Assembly: GCA_030068075.1 (NCBI GenBank)
Contig: CM057841.1
Location: forward strand, 33,583,030 to 33,647,029
Length of the DNA stretch: 64,000 nucleotides
Origin: Paguma larvata
Taxonomy: Eukaryota; Chordata; Mammalia; Carnivora; Viverridae
Direction: 5' to 3'
The position numbers were made by a program, and so were the translations under genes. Positions 14,389-28,689 of this stretch are shown one piece after another (positions within the stretch are counted from its first letter, which is position 1; each line of letters starts with the position of its first letter). Below the pieces are notes generated by a model. That model was not told the origin of the DNA, made no database searches, and saw only the letters and a program-made list of their open reading frames with translations.

Positions 14389-14752
14389 TTTTAATTTTTT
14401 TATTATTATAGTTTATTTTCAAATTGGTTTACATATAACACCCAGTGTTCATCCCAACACGTGCCCTCCTTAATGTCCGTTACCCCCTCTCCCCCCTCCC
14501 TCACCTCCCTCACCTACCTCACCCTCAGATTGTTCTTAGTCTTTGAGAGTCTCTTATGTTTTATCTCCCTCCCTCTCTGTGTCTTTTTTTCCTTTCCCCT
14601 CTTCCCCGCCCCCTGGTTTTTGCTTAGTCTCACAAAGTCCACCTATTCGTGGAAACATATGGTATCTGTCTTTTTCTGACTGACTTATTTCACTTAACAT
14701 AATACCCTCCAGTTCCATCCATGTTGCTACACATGGCCAGATTTCATTTTTT
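14389..14752 (-). mobile_element. 5'-truncated L1 insertion (interval 3)
   Basis: The same L1 3'-end insertion as at 7845-8208, with identical junctions and flanking target-site duplication. It was copied by the tandem duplication, not inserted independently. Confidence 0.88.
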
Positions 14753-16173
14753 AAGAAAAAATTTTTAAAGCCCCTATTTACAAACCCATAATTTGATTCA
14801 ACAAATTTCAATAAATATATGAGGAACAAACTAACAAAAAATTTAAAAACTGCAAACTACACATTTATTCATCAAAAGTGTGCACCAGAAACAATTTACG
14901 AGGTGTGCGGACCACATGCACCTTGAGTAGCACCGTCTCCAACCCCCACTCCCAGGGAATCCATCTGTGTTGGCTTGGCCAGTGCCCGACAGGACACCCA
15001 GTACCCCTGAGAGCTCCCTGTCGTGACTTGGCTCTGAATCTTTGGACGTTCCTCCCCAGGTCAGGCTGGAATCTGCCCCTCCAAAATCCAGCCCTTGGCA
15101 CTTCAAAACCAACGAAGTCACTAGGGAATTGGAGGGAACTGCCCCGCCATTTCCCAGCAAGAGGGAGGGTATCTGAGAACCGGTTCCAGATGAAGTACTT
15201 CACCTCCGCCCGTGCAGGGGGATGGCCAGTCCTGCAGTTTGGAAGTTGTTGCGGTGTTTATTAGGCAGGAGAGAGGCCCTGAGTGACTTGTAATTAATGC
15301 CGACGGTTAGTCCCCCTTGGCTCTTCGTGGAGGAATTGCTATTTGATGTTCAGTCAAAGAGAAAAGTGAGTCATGGACCCTGCTTGCCTGTGGGTGCCTG
15401 GGGTGAAGGGATTTCAGAAGGTGGCCCGTGCCCAGGCGGTCTGGGTTCACAGCTCACCTTGCCACCTCTTGGCCATGTGACCTGGGCACACTTGGTGAGC
15501 TTTCCTTTCCTCATTTGTATAAAGGAGATTACATTTCAACGTAGGAAATCAAACGAGATAGTGTCCTGGCTCCTGGCTAGGGCTTAACAAACAGTGGTAA
15601 TTATGGTCACCATTGTATTCGCACTGACCTTCGAGGAGAGAGAATACTTCTGGCTCCCAACAAGCTCCGGAGAAAGGCTCATTGGTTTAGGAGGATTAAT
15701 CTGGGTTGCAGGCCAGAGATGGGATTGGAAATTTGCTAACCTGGGGCCCCGGGGAGTGCGGATGCCCAGCAGCAATAAGCCCCTAGGGACAGGAAGCTGC
15801 CACGGCATTTGGAGAGACACGAGAGCCTTTCCCATCCTTTATGCCACTTGGTCTGAACAGGAACCAGTTAGAAGTGAACATGCAGGGGCTGAAGTGATTG
15901 TGCCAACTTCCAGAGAGGTTAAGCAGCCAGCCCAAGATCACACGGCTCCTAGTCAGAGTTATGAACATATATACCCCCGCTGGCCACAACTGGCTGAGCA
16001 TGATGTCGCCGGAGGCTAAACCCTGCCTCTCGGCATTCACAGCTGGAAGGGTCCTTTGAGATAGTCTAGCTGCGCCCTATCTTGAGAGATGGGAATTGAA
16101 GCCCAGAGAAGTCACGGAGCTCTGCAGAGGATCTGACCCTCTTCCTGCTGCCTCTCCGTCCTCGCCTTTCATG

Positions 16174-16181
16174 TGACGTCA
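16174..16181. promoter_or_regulatory. Palindromic CRE-type site TGACGTCA (interval 3)
   Basis: Same site as at 3097-3104 and 9628-9635, about 2.4 kb upstream of the MT-D TATA box. Confidence 0.3.
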
Positions 16182-16768
16182 TGGTGCAGGGCAGAGGGTG
16201 ATGGGACAGTCAGCCTGCGCGAGTGCAAAGCCCCCTCGTGTCACTCACGGCTGCCTCTCTGTGGCTCAGTCTCCTGCACTATAAAAAGGGGAAAACAATA
16301 GGGTGGTAGCCCTTAGAATTAAATTATTTAATACACGTAAAGAAATTAGAATGATGCCTGGACACAGTGAGTAATCCATAATATGAGCTATTATTTTATT
16401 AGAGCATTCATAGCATAGGACACATTTTTCTACTTCCGGACAAAAAGTCCAGCCTTGGTGGGCTTAGCCGCGAGTCCTGTGTGGTCTCCATCTACGCAGT
16501 GAGCACGGGACCGGTTGCCCGGAGAGGCTTATGCTCTCTTCTCACAGAAGAAGAGTCGGCACTAGGGATATAAAGCCAACACAGTCCGAGTCCTGGTGCA
16601 GGAGGATGACCGCCGTCGCTGTCCTCTGCACCAGTATTTTATTAACATTTTCTCTTGAATGATTCATATTTTCTGCAATACATTTATATGTAAAGCAAAG
16701 CCTTTACCACTACTGAAAAAGAGAATGAGTTTACTTCCAGACATAGAAGTGTGCTATAAAATCATATA

Positions 16769-16812
16769 GAAATATATATGTATATAAATATATACACACA
16801 TATATATATATA
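16769..16812. repeat. TA/CA-rich microsatellite (interval 3)
   Basis: Duplicate of the tract at 3691-3733, with a different CA/TA balance (cacacatatatatatatac). Confidence 0.8.
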
Positions 16813-17058
16813 CATTCCTCTTGTTTCACTTTGTCACCCCCAACATTGAGCTTGACGCAGTGGATGGGAGCTGAAGACATATCTCCGGTCCTAAGGGAGG
16901 CTTTATCATTTACTTTCTCTCCCTCCAGCAGTGGCTGGAAGCACATCCAGGGTACCACCTCCCAGCACCGTGACCCTGGGCTAGGTACCTTAAACTCCGT
17001 GTCCTGTGTGCACTTTTGCCTTTGGGAAACTGGCCCAAACTAATGTCCTCTTCTGTCA

Positions 17059-17279
17059 GGGGGGCACCTGGGTGGCTCAGTTGGTTAAGGGACTGACTCT
17101 TGGTTTCTGTTCAGGTCACAATCTCTCTGTTCGTGAGTTCGAGCCCCACGTCAGTCTCCACACCGACAGCGTAGATTGGGATTCTCTCTCTACCCTTCTC
17201 TCTGCCCTTCCTGCGCTTCGGGTGCTCTCTCTCTCACACTCTCTCAAAATAAATAAACTTAAAAAAATAAAAAAATAAA
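17059..17279 (+). mobile_element. CAN SINE, plus strand (interval 3)
   Basis: Duplicate of the SINE at 3984-4195. It keeps the ancestral 'ctcagttggttaag' box-A region and has a longer A-tail with an added 'aaaaaataa' step. Confidence 0.9.
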
Positions 17280-17999
17280 GGATCACCGTTCGGGTTCAAA
17301 TAGCCAAGATGAGGAACAAGGATGGGAACAGACTAAATACTATGTCGTTGTCAGGAGTAAAAAAGTGACAGAACCACTTGTCTTATTTGATGCCAGGTCC
17401 ACCTATCACATAAAAAGATCCCTTCCCATGGTTTGGGAAGCTCCGTCGTGAGTGGGGTGAATGGGCAGGGCTTGAGGAAAGCCTCTAGAAAGTTTAGGCA
17501 AAGGAGCACCGGGACAAACGTGCCCACACATCCCTTCGCGGTAGAGGACAGAAGGAAAGAAGGGGGCCACAGGCCTGAGCTCCCTGCGTTGCTATGTACA
17601 AGACAAACGCCCTAAGGCCCACGGTAGGGGACCTAGACTAGCAATACCTAGCAGAGAGGAGAGTTGGAGGTCACTAAATACTATGTAATTCTTGGAACGC
17701 TGAAAGGGAAATAGCCACTTTTCTTTGTTATTAAAGTCAGACCCTCCTATCATGTAAGATTATCCCTTCTTTGTGGGGATCTTACCCATTGGGCACTGCC
17801 TGGAGTGAGGTGCACGGGGTGGGGGGCTGTGGGGAGGACTGCTTTTAACCCAGAGATGGGCCCAGACAAACGCGCCCGAATATCGTTTAGCGCATGGAGT
17901 ATGCAAAGAGGCAGTGGTCTATGTACAATGAACGGTGAATAGTATAAAAGGGTCCGAAAGCCCGACGCAGGGCCGGGGGGAAAAGACATGCCAGGGGAG

Positions 18000-18584
18000 G
18001 CAAAGGTTACATCCATCGCTCATCCTCTGCGCACAACTCTCTCAGGTCGCTCTGCACACCCACCCTCTGCCCCTTGCCCCAGCCAGGTGTGGGTCTGGAA
18101 GGAGAGGCCGGGTTGCACAAGGGCTCCGGGTTGCACACGGCCTCCGGGAAAGGGCGACCCTTGGGACACCTGCACCGGCCCTAGCGGTGGGGTGGGGTGG
18201 GGGGAGGACGTGGTGGGGAGGAGGGGGGGAAGGGCGCGGGAAGGCGACCAGGACCCAGGCAAGGAGTTCCCGGAACCCACGGGCGGCTGTCATCCTCAGG
18301 GAGACCGAGAGGGGGCGGGCAGGGAGGCCGGGACACCGCGTGCGGGACACCGCGTGCAGACCGCCGCGAGCCCCCTCCGCGAGGTGCGCACGGAGCCCCG
18401 CCGCCCTCGTGGACTCGTGCGCCCGGCCCCGCGGGGTGCACACAGCACAGTCAAGGACACGCCGGGCTGCGCGCTCTCCGCGGGGCGGGTGCAAGGCCGG
18501 GGGCGGGTGCAAGGCCGGGGGCGGGGCCTTTGCGCCCGGACCGTCTGCTCTGGCTATAAAGCCGGCCCGCTGGCGCCCAGGCTG
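18000..18584 (+). promoter_or_regulatory. MT-D promoter: MREs, GC boxes and TATA box, diverged upstream
   Basis: TATAAA is at 18555-18560. MRE cores are at 18531-18537 (again 24 bases before TATA), 18437-18443, 18418-18424 and 18385-18391. Reversed cores are at 18487-18493 and 18505-18511. The proximal 200 bases match MT-B and MT-C. Further up, MT-D differs: a G-rich stretch lies at 18185-18230, and a 14-base direct tandem duplication (gggacaccgcgtgc) at 18330-18357 is absent from the other promoters. Confidence 0.88.
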
Positions 18585-18659
18585 CACCACGCCTCCTGCC
18601 ACCAGCGGTGTGCTTCTCCTGTGGCCTGCTTTGGACCTCCGTCGTCAGCTCTCCTCGAG

Positions 18660-20178
<1,519 letters not shown>

Positions 20179-20189
20179 ACTTGGATGAC

Positions 20190-20195
20190 AATAAA
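20190..20195 (+). other. Polyadenylation signal of MT-D
   Basis: AATAAA, 123 bases after the stop codon, in a context unlike the other copies (gatgacAATAAAttcatc). It is followed by a GT-rich stretch (ggtgtctggtgttgtgttggg) suited to cleavage and polyadenylation. Confidence 0.8.
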
Positions 20196-20199
20196 TTCA

Positions 20200-21590
20200 T
20201 CTAGACTCTTCGGGTCCCGGTGTCTGGTGTTGTGTTGGGAAGATGGGACAAGGTTCTAGTGGGTAAAGGGGGAGCTGTGTTAGGGAATTGGGGGGTGAGC
20301 CTGCGAAGTTGGGGTCGGGCCGCGTTCCTGCAGTCTGGCCTGGGCCGCCTCCTTGAGTCTCTTCCTTTTGACATTTAGCTTCGACGGCATTTTCTCCTGC
20401 CTTCTAGCTCACCCTTTTCTGTGTTGCGTCACTGCCTGTATTCACTGAGTAGCCACCTATGGTACATCTACTGTATACACAGGGGTTGGGTTCTCCTGAT
20501 CGAGGCACCTGGAGCGTACAGACTTTTGGGGAGAGTAATTTCTGAGTCGAAAACGTGTCTGTGACAGAGCAGGCTGTTGGGTGAAACCACGTGAAGAGAC
20601 CGTGCCCTCAGATCTGCCTTCCTGTCGGGGGGACCGCTTGAGCTAAGGCCCCGATGCAGGCCCACGTGGCTGGGTGAGTGTGTGTGTGGAGGCTTCCAAG
20701 TTCACTTTGGAGACCATGTGTCTCCACCCGCCAGACTCCCCACGAGTTGCTCTCTGAGCCACTTGGAGAGGGGAAGAGAGGGCCACACCAGGGTCCCCCT
20801 TTCCCCTTCCCAGTCTCCATTCTGATTTCTTAGGTGTAAGATGGGCTGGGGAACCCGGATTTTAACAGGGACCTACGATTGTAACCCACTGAGGTGGTCA
20901 CATGGAGCATTTGGTGAAATGAAGTGAGCCTCTGCCAGGAAATAGTTCCACCCCAGTTGGAATCTGGGGCCTGGCCCTGGGGCCGCGAGAACATGGCGGT
21001 CCGAGGTTCCTGTCGGTCTGTGGAGGGAGAGGCGGGCAGGCCTTGCCCTGCAGGACGTGGCCCGTGTTTTCGTAGAGACCCAGTCAGGCTGAAAGATTGG
21101 CCAGCCCCCTTGGGGACTCCTCCTACAGAAACACCACCCATGCGGATGGGCTGGTGTCCTCGCCACCGTTTCCTAGTGAGAGCCTGGCACAGACCCTGCG
21201 GCCGTTGGACAGGACTGCGGTGCGCTATTGCCGTGTTTGCTCCGGAAGTCCTGCTGCCGCAGTCACAAGTGTGCCCAGTTATTTCACAACTCTGCCTTCA
21301 GGACTCACAGCTGCCAGGCCTCTCCATGGAAGGGTACAGAACGTTTTCATTCGGCCTCATAAACACAGTCAGCCAGCCTACCGCTTTTTACGTTCCAAGT
21401 CCTGTGTGACGTGGCCTCCTGCTTCATCCCTGAGCCCCATCTCCCCCAGGAGATGGGTGGGGCATGACCATTACGGTGGCAGCGGTGGCAGCGAGAGAGC
21501 TTAATTTATAATAATTTTTATTTTTAATGGATACGATTGCATGAGAAAGGCTCATTCAATTCCAGAAGTTAATACCTTGCTTAACTGGTA
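20200..21590. other. Unique intergenic DNA after the array
   Basis: No recognised repeat and no convincing exon. Short open frames here lack conserved domains and splice context. GC content is moderate, with scattered G-rich stretches. Confidence 0.5.
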
Positions 21591-21599
21591 AAGCAGTTA

Positions 21600-21795
21600 A
21601 AGATGGCTGCTCTGGGGCCAGATTGCCTGGCTAGACCATAGCTCTACTACTTAGGCAAGTTATGTGGCCTGTTTGGGCCTTATATTTCTCATCTGTGAAG
21701 TGGGGGCAGTAAAAGTGCTACCAGAGGTGAAATTGTGAGGTTAAATGCGGCTAGCGTCGTCCCTGGCACAAAATAAATGCTCAGTGAAGTGCCAC
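21600..21795 (+). repeat. MIR element
   Basis: It shows the MIR core ('actacttaggcaagttatgtggcctg', then 'catctgtgaagtggggg') and an end with 'ctggcacaaaataaatgctcagtga'. Plus strand. Confidence 0.7.
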
Positions 21796-21944
21796 TTCCC
21801 TCTGGGCCAGGCTCCGTATCCGCCAATCAGTAGATGGATCCCGAAATGTTGTCTCCTGGATTCTAAGAGCACTTATTGGACCTCCGCTGTATGCAAACCA
21901 GAGGAAGATAGTATATAAATAAGACCCAATCCCTTTGCAAAGTT

Positions 21945-22500
21945 GGAAGAAAGTTTATTCAAGTCCCTGATGAATTCAGGGAGTTTTATTGATCATTTCT
22001 AGACGCAGCTGCTGAGCTGGGGCAGAGTGACACAGACTCCGAACATATCTGCCTTTAGGAGAAGGCAGACTTGGACAGGCCACATGTAAGAGAAGCTTAG
22101 ACAGAGGTGTGGAAGCCTTGGAGGGGGGGTGTGATTCAATCTGACCAGGAGGCCAAGATAAAACCCCATTCATTCATTCATTCATTCATTCATTCATTCA
22201 TTCATTCATTTACATGGTCACATTTTGGCCAGAACTGATTGGAGAATTGGTGAGTAGGCTGGGCGAGTAAGGGGTTAACTCTTCCTGGAAAGGGAGGAGG
22301 CCGGCATGACACCCCTGACCAATGCAGATGCTTAGTATTGGATGAACCAATCAGATCCTCTCCCCTGAGGAGCGTAGTTTGCAGGTGCAGGTGGCAGGCA
22401 CAAAAGGTAATTGGAGCTCTCGCTGTTAACTGGGCCTACATCATGGGAACGATAAGAATGCACCCAAATGGTAGCCATGAGGATGATTAGACCAAGCTAC
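21945..22500. other. Unassigned stretch with CATT microsatellite and CCAAT motifs
   Basis: Contains (CATT)n at 22168-22210. To its right are two CCAAT motifs (gaccaatgc and gaaccaatcag, about 22318-22350). It might be an eroded LTR, but no clear ends or polyadenylation signal were found. No gene seen. Confidence 0.35.
22168..22210. repeat. (CATT)n microsatellite
   Basis: About ten perfect tetranucleotide repeats. Confidence 0.95.
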
Positions 22501-23097
22501 GGATTTGTTTTCTGTGAGCACTGCTGTCCCTCTCGGTCTTCCAGAGACTCGGAAAGCTGAGCACCTGCCGGGAGGAGTCCCAGTGACACCTCACTCCCCT
22601 CTGAACTCTGAAAGCGAACGCCGTAGCAGTTAGGGCCCCTTGAATGACAGCAACGGAAATGGACTCTAGCCAAATTAGGTAAAAAAAGAAATTCGTTGAA
22701 AGGATATAGGGGATGATGGAACTGATAGGGAGGGTGGAGAATGAGGCCCAGAAAATGGGCAGGAGCCATGGGGTGGGGTGGGGTGAGGGTGGGGGTGTCA
22801 AGCAGCAGGTAGTCCCCGAGAGTGGTCTGACTGGCCTGCTGTCATTGGCATAACCGTCACGTCCACTTCTGCTGCCCGCAGACACCCACCATCACTGCCA
22901 CAGCTCTTGCAAATGAATTTTAGACTGCCCACTGAGCTCTCTGCCTCGTGCCCAAGACCCAAGTCCCAGAATTGGGGCTGGGGGCTGGCTGGGGGTGGGG
23001 AAGAGGCATATCTGGCCACCTTTGGATTCCCTAGAGACTCCCCAGACTGACCCAGGCAGGAAATCAGTGAGGCTTTCGGATGAGTTTAATAAAGGAA

Positions 23098-23168
23098 TTT
23101 TTTCTTCTTTTCTCTTCTTTTCTTTTCTTTTCTTTTCTCTTCCTTTTCTTTTCTTTTCTTTTCTTTTC
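23098..23168. repeat. (TTTTC)n pyrimidine tract
   Basis: A run of TTTTC/TTCTC repeats. Open frames across it are low-complexity (Lys/Glu or Phe/Ser) and not genes. Confidence 0.9.
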
Positions 23169-23944
23169 TACCAAGGACTTGGAAGCAGTAGGAGAATTGA
23201 ACAAGCAACAGAGGCCCTACCCGGCCTACACCCGAAGAGCCAGAGGAAGGGGCTGTCACTGGACCAAGAGCAGCTGTCGCTATGGTGAGGATGCCCCAAA
23301 AAGAGCTGCGACCTTCAGGTGGCATCTGACCTGGCAAGGGAGCCTGGGGAATACATTCTGTGACCTCCTGCCCTCCCCAGCCGAACGCCCTTGGGTTCCC
23401 GCCCTCTACCTGGCTCATGGAGGGGAGGGTGGACAGTGGATCTGGGAAATACTCGGCACACCTTGCAAATGGGGTGTGTCACCATCAACAAAAGCCGTGT
23501 CTCTTCCTCGCACCCTAGAAGAATCTCACTAATCTAAGGATGAGTTCAGCTCAGGGGTCTGGAGGGAGGGAGGGGGTCAGGGATGACAGTAGAAGGCCAG
23601 AGGTGGGGACGAGGCACATGGGGCACTGGAGGTCTCTCAGAGGGCCTGTCTGGAGAGCCACCCAGCAAGTTTGCTCAGAGCCCCGTGGGGAGGAGGGTGG
23701 AGGAGAGACTGAATCACACACCTCTGTCCCCGTGGGACAGAGGCCCCGCCTATGGCATCACTAAATACCCACTGAACCACGCTTGCGGAGTGATCCTGAG
23801 GCCACTCCTGGCTGGCTGAAAGCCCACCCACCTCCGCTCCCGCTCCGTGGGCAAAGCCACGAAGTCAACTGAGCCTGCCTCCCACCCGCCCCCACATCCT
23901 ACCACCACATCTAGATCCTTCCTGGACCCTTCTTTTCCTCTGAT

Positions 23945-24048
23945 AGCACAGAGCCCAAAACAGGGCTCGAACTCACTAACCGTGAGATCGTGACCTGAGT
24001 CAAAGTCAAGAGTGGGACACTTAACAGACCGAGCCACCCAGGTGCCCC
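23945..24048 (-). mobile_element. Truncated CAN SINE, minus strand
   Basis: The tRNA-like head only, reversed: 'gggctcgaactcactaac', 'gtgagatcgtgacctgag' and 'gagccacccaggtgcccc'. The CT-rich body and tail are missing. Confidence 0.85.
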
Positions 24049-24049
24049 T

Positions 24050-25690
24050 GCAGACTCTTCTATCTAGCAGGGATGGGGAGGTTGGGGTGTGTTGTAAAGG
24101 CTGGCTGGGTTTTGCCTTGCAGCCAGCAGCGGGGATTTCTCAGGAGTCAGAGATTCCCTCCCGGCCTCTGCCTTTGCCCGCACAGACCCAGGGATTCTTG
24201 ACCCGTCAAGGGAGGAGGCTGAGGCAAGGCTGGAGAGCCGGGGTCATCACTGAAGCTTGGGCGAGGCGAAAGGCTCAGTGGACTACTCCCCAGGGGATTC
24301 CGGAGGCTGCCTGGCAAACTGAGGGACGGCATCTGGGCCCCATCACCAGCCACTCTGGCCTGCTCAACACATCGTCACCATTGCTGGGGGTTGGGGTATT
24401 GCCATATATAAACCTCTGGACTCTGCTGTCTCCCAGACCCCCTCCGTGCCCAGCTGGGAGGCTTCAACACATTCACGTTGTCCTTCGGAAAAAGAAGGCA
24501 ATGCTTCACGCGGAAAAGGGACTCTCTGGGGGTACATTCAGGCTTGTGACGGACACTGGTCAAGTCTGGCTATCTGAGATGCATCTCTAACTTCCTTCTG
24601 GAGCTCCCCCTCCGTCCACATCGCGCCCAGCTTCAGAGGGAGGGGAGATCCAGGAGTCTCACTCTAAACAGTAGAAGTTCACAGACCCTTGTTCCCCAAC
24701 GAGCCTCAGCCAATCAGGTGGTCCCCTTTGGAGCTCAGACATGGACTAGAATGAATTCCAAGGCCACTCCTCACAGGCACATGCTCTGACCAGGCTCTTT
24801 GGGCCCTGAGACCAGGCCTGCGGATCCTGGGTCCCAACCCTGTGGCATTTCCTCGGCTCCTGCCCTCTTTCCAAGCCTGGTCTCACAGCGCCCCCCACCC
24901 TTACCCACTTTTTCCCATTCCAGCAAATGACGCTTAGCTTAATTCCATTAAGGAGTCTGGGGAAGATTTTGGTGGGCCAAGGGGACGACATAGGACCACC
25001 CATCGTGCCCAAGATTGGCCTCAGCAGACCCCCAGAGCCTGAGACTCCGAGGGCAGAGCAAGTCCAGGGACCCGGATATCACTTCCCTTCCTGGACCACA
25101 TTCCTTCTTGCCTGGGCCTGTGAGACACACCCACGGGTGAGGTTTTTGTTTTGTTTTGTTTTTTCTGGGCAGGTAGGCATTTCCTGCCCTTGGGGCCTGC
25201 CACTCTCAGGCCTGGGAAAATTGCTTTCCTGGCAGAGATTCATAGTTTTTACCAGTCGGATGAGCCTCCTCCTACCCCTACGGACCACATGGTGCTGGGT
25301 CCCTGGTATAGATGCAAAAACAAGGCAAATCCCCAAGGCAAGCTCCCTCAGAAGGAAAGTGCCCAATGAGGGGGGGGGGCCCTTAACACCGCTGACTCCC
25401 CTTACAATATGCCCACCTCAGGGTGGGCCCTTGCCTCTCCTGGAGGAGGGGACAGTGCAAGAAAAGGCTTGGAGATGGGAAAAAGAGCCTTGTCCCATCA
25501 TTTCCCAGATAGAAGGGAGCCATCGAGGGTTAAGGGGCAAAGAAATAATATGACTGCCGCTGCTCGCTTATTCATTCCTGGGTACTTCCGCTGTGCTGGG
25601 CCAGTGACAGGGACTGATTAGTAATGATGAATTAGACAGCCTTTGCCTTCTAGGGGTCTTCAGTACACTGGAGGTACGTGGGCAGAGTCA
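24050..25690. other. Unique intergenic DNA
   Basis: No recognised gene. Open frames up to about 200 codons (24012-24590 and 24927-25553) have no recognisable domain and low-complexity composition. No clear exon or splice structure was seen. Confidence 0.45.
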
Positions 25691-25974
25691 AGTGCACAAA
25701 TCAATCCAACATAGGGTGATAGAGAGCAGTATGGCATCAAGTAGACTTTCCCCTCTTGCCACCGCCTCCGGTCCAAGCCGCCATCTGCTCTCACCCTGGG
25801 CTCCTACCTGGCCTGCCTCTGCCTGCCTTGGCCCCCTGCAGTCTATACTCAGCCCAGCAGCTAGAGGGCTGTTCTGCTCAAAACCCAACACTGGTCTCCA
25901 TCTCTCTCTGTGTACCAAGTGCCCACGAGCACCCACAGGGTCGTAACAGAGCCCATGGATGTGCATCCTTTTTT

Positions 25975-27715
25975 GGAACATTCGATTTTTACATTTCTAC
26001 CCGTGAAATGGGTGCGAAATAATATCTCACCGGGACTTTGATTTGCATTTTCTTGATCCCCGACAGTATGAAACATCTCGTCACACGTTTATTGCCAGGT
26101 GTTTCTTTTTCTGAAAAATGCCTGTCTCTATCTCGTGCTCATTAAAACAAAGAAAACGAGCAAGTCTGCACTTTATTCAGAGTTCCCTGATTTTTATCTG
26201 ATGTCCTTTTTCTGCTCCAGGGAAGATTGCGTCTACCCACCAAGTGTCCTTAGGCAACTCTGGGCTGTGACAGTTTCTCAGACCTTTCTTGCTTTTGATC
26301 ACCTTGACAGTTTTGAGGAGTACTGATCAGGCGTTTTGTGGGGTGTCCCCTCTATGGAATTTGTCTGCTGATTTTCTCATTACTAGACGAGGGCTTTCGG
26401 TTTGGGTGGGAGGGGGGTGTTGGGGGGGTAGGTGGGGATCACAGAGTTCCTCATCATATCTTATCACGAGTATAATATTATCAACATGACTTATCACTGT
26501 TGACATTGGCCCTGATCACCTGGCCGAGGTAATATTTGTCAGGTGTCTCCACTGTAAGGTTCTTCTTCTTTGCCCCATCTCCGCACTGTACTCTTCGGAA
26601 GGAAGTCACTTTGTCCTCGAAGTTATGCTCCCCAGGAACAAGTATCTACATAAATCATTTGCAATTCCACCCAGGAGATTTGTTTCTTTTCTACTTATTT
26701 GTTTGTTCGATTATTTATTTATATCAGCATGGGCTCACGGATATTTATTTTATACCTAGGGTTACAATCCAGTATCACTTTATTTATTGTGTCGCTCAAA
26801 TTGTCCCAGCTCTGGCCACTGAGAGCTCTGTCGGTTGGCTCTTGGGTCCTTTTGACATACCCCTACCATTGTGGGTTTTCCTTCTTTTTTTAAGTCACTT
26901 CGTTCCTTTCCATTCGTGCCCATTTTTCCATGGGTTATTCGTATCCTTCTTATTATGTTACAGGCATTCATCATACGCTCTTGAAATTCAATCACTCTTG
27001 AATTTCACTCTTGAAATTCCTTCGTCTGAGTCTTTTGATGGGCAAACATTCTTACTTTTAGTTAAAATTATCAAATTTTATTATATAATCAGTTCTCGGT
27101 GGCTCGTTTAGGAAGTCTTTTGCTACTGTGAAGTCTGAAAGATATTTGAATGGCTAAAAATACCTAAAATACATCTTGTAAAGTTTTGCTTTTAAACTGA
27201 AGTCCTTCATCCATCTGGAATAGGATTTCTGTATATAGCGTGAGACAAGTATCCAATTTCATCTTTTTCCTGGTGAGTAAGTGGGTCCATTTATTGCATG
27301 TTCCTTCTTTTCCTCACTGACCTGACTTGCCACCTCTGTTAAGGACCAAAGTCCCATAGATGTGGACCCATTTCTGAGCCTTCTCTCTTTTTTTTTTTTA
27401 ACCAAGATTTTATTTTTAAGTAATGTCTACACCCAATGAGGGGCTTGAACTCACAACCTGAGATCAAGAGTTGCACGCTCTTCTGATGGAGCCGGGTAGG
27501 TGCCCCTCTTTTTCTAAAACTTTATAATAAGCCCTGATGTCTCCCCGTGCCTCTATTCCCAAGTCCCTGCTGTTCTTCAGAAATATCTTTGCCATTCCTG
27601 GCTCTTTCCTCTTCTGTATACATTTTAGAATCGCCTGATTATAGTTCCATGGAAAAATTCCTCTCGATTCTTTCAGAATTGCATTGAATCTACAGATCGA
27701 TTTGGGGAAAGCCAA
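25975..27715 (-). mobile_element. Old L1 remnant, minus strand, interrupted by a SINE
   Basis: Reversed L1 3'-region wording is visible, for example 'tttgatttgcattttcttgat' near 26038 and 'gaatctacagatcgatttggg' near 27690. The element is heavily mutated and interrupted at 27388-27507. No intact reading frame remains. Confidence 0.55.
27388..27507 (-). mobile_element. Old CAN SINE, minus strand
   Basis: A reversed older SINE: T-run, 'agattttatttttaagtaat', 'gggcttgaactcacaacc', 'gagatcaagagttgcac', ending 'ggtgcccctc'. Confidence 0.75.
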
Positions 27716-27744
27716 TCCCCCCCCCCCGCCCCAAACAACAAAAA

Positions 27745-27905
27745 TTTATTTTCTCACAGTTTTGGAGGCCAGAGGTTTGAGATCAGGGTGCCAGCATGGT
27801 TGTCTTCTGGTGAGAGCCCTCTTCCCGGCTTGCAGACAGTTAGTTGCCTTCTCACTGTGCCCTCACATGGCAGAGAGAGAGAGCAGACATCTTAAGAATA
27901 TTAAC
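27745..27905. repeat. Fragment of an old interspersed repeat (same family as 55028-55405)
   Basis: Contains 'ttctcacagttttggaggcc', 'gatcagggtgccagcatgg' and 'ctgtgccctcacatgg', wording shared with the stretch at 55028-55405. The family name is not assigned with certainty. Confidence 0.5.
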
Positions 27906-28023
27906 CCTCCCTAATCATGAAATGCTATAGCTTCAGGAAAGTGCTGGTAAATGTTTAACGATCTGTTCCCCACAGGAAAAAAATGCATTCATCCACATGA
28001 ATACATACATTTATTATAAATCA

Positions 28024-28156
28024 TATTTATTTTTTATATTTATTTATTTGGGGGAGAGCTGTGCTGACACGTTGACAGCAGCAAGCCAGATGTGGGGCTC
28101 GAACTCAGGAACCGCAAGATTCTGACCTTAGCTGAAGTTGGACGCTCAACCGAAGG
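28024..28156 (-). mobile_element. CAN SINE fragment, minus strand, head missing
   Basis: The reversed body ('ggggctcgaactcagg', 'gctgaagttggacgctcaac') stops before the 'ctgagccacccaggcgcc' head. Confidence 0.75.
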
Positions 28157-28689
28157 CATGGGACTGTGTAGAACTTTCCTGGAGATTCGGATAAGCAAGC
28201 CATTATGTGATTACACTGAAGCCAATCTGAGTCAGACTGTTTGATTCTGGTCACTGAGTCTTCGAATGGCCCATTCCAGATCCCGAGCTGCAGCTCTGGT
28301 TCGGAAGGTACAGACAAGCTAGACCAGGAGGGATGCACAAGGGACCAGACACCGGGAGATCAGTGTCCTATTTTGGATTTATCCCCCTTTGGAGGGCCTG
28401 ACTTCAAGTCCCTCGCTTCTGCTCTTGGGACCTCAGTTTCCCCATCTGTCGTCTCTTCCCAAAAGTGTGCAAAGACGGGCTGAATTAAATAGAAGCCTCT
28501 TTGCCAAAGCGCTGACAGTGTTTTTCCTCCTGTCAGGGCATCTGCATTCAGCAGGGAGAGCTCCCCGTGGCCGCTCATGGAATGCATCACCCTGTCATGG
28601 CTCACGTCAACAAACGCTTTCTCTCCACGACTTCCGGGTGTGAAACAGGAGGATGTTTGTTGTGACCACTCACCGATGACCATGACACA

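Noticed and set aside
22168..22210. Short direct repeats considered as a CRISPR-like array
   Set aside because: It is a simple CATT microsatellite without spacers in a mammalian genome.
23080..23532. 150-codon frame beginning in a Phe/Ser-rich repeat
   Set aside because: It starts in a (TTTTC)n tract, and the rest has no recognisable domain or conservation.
26536..27111. 191-codon frame rich in hydrophobic residues
   Set aside because: It is a reversed old L1 3' region; T-rich DNA gives apparent membrane-like residues.
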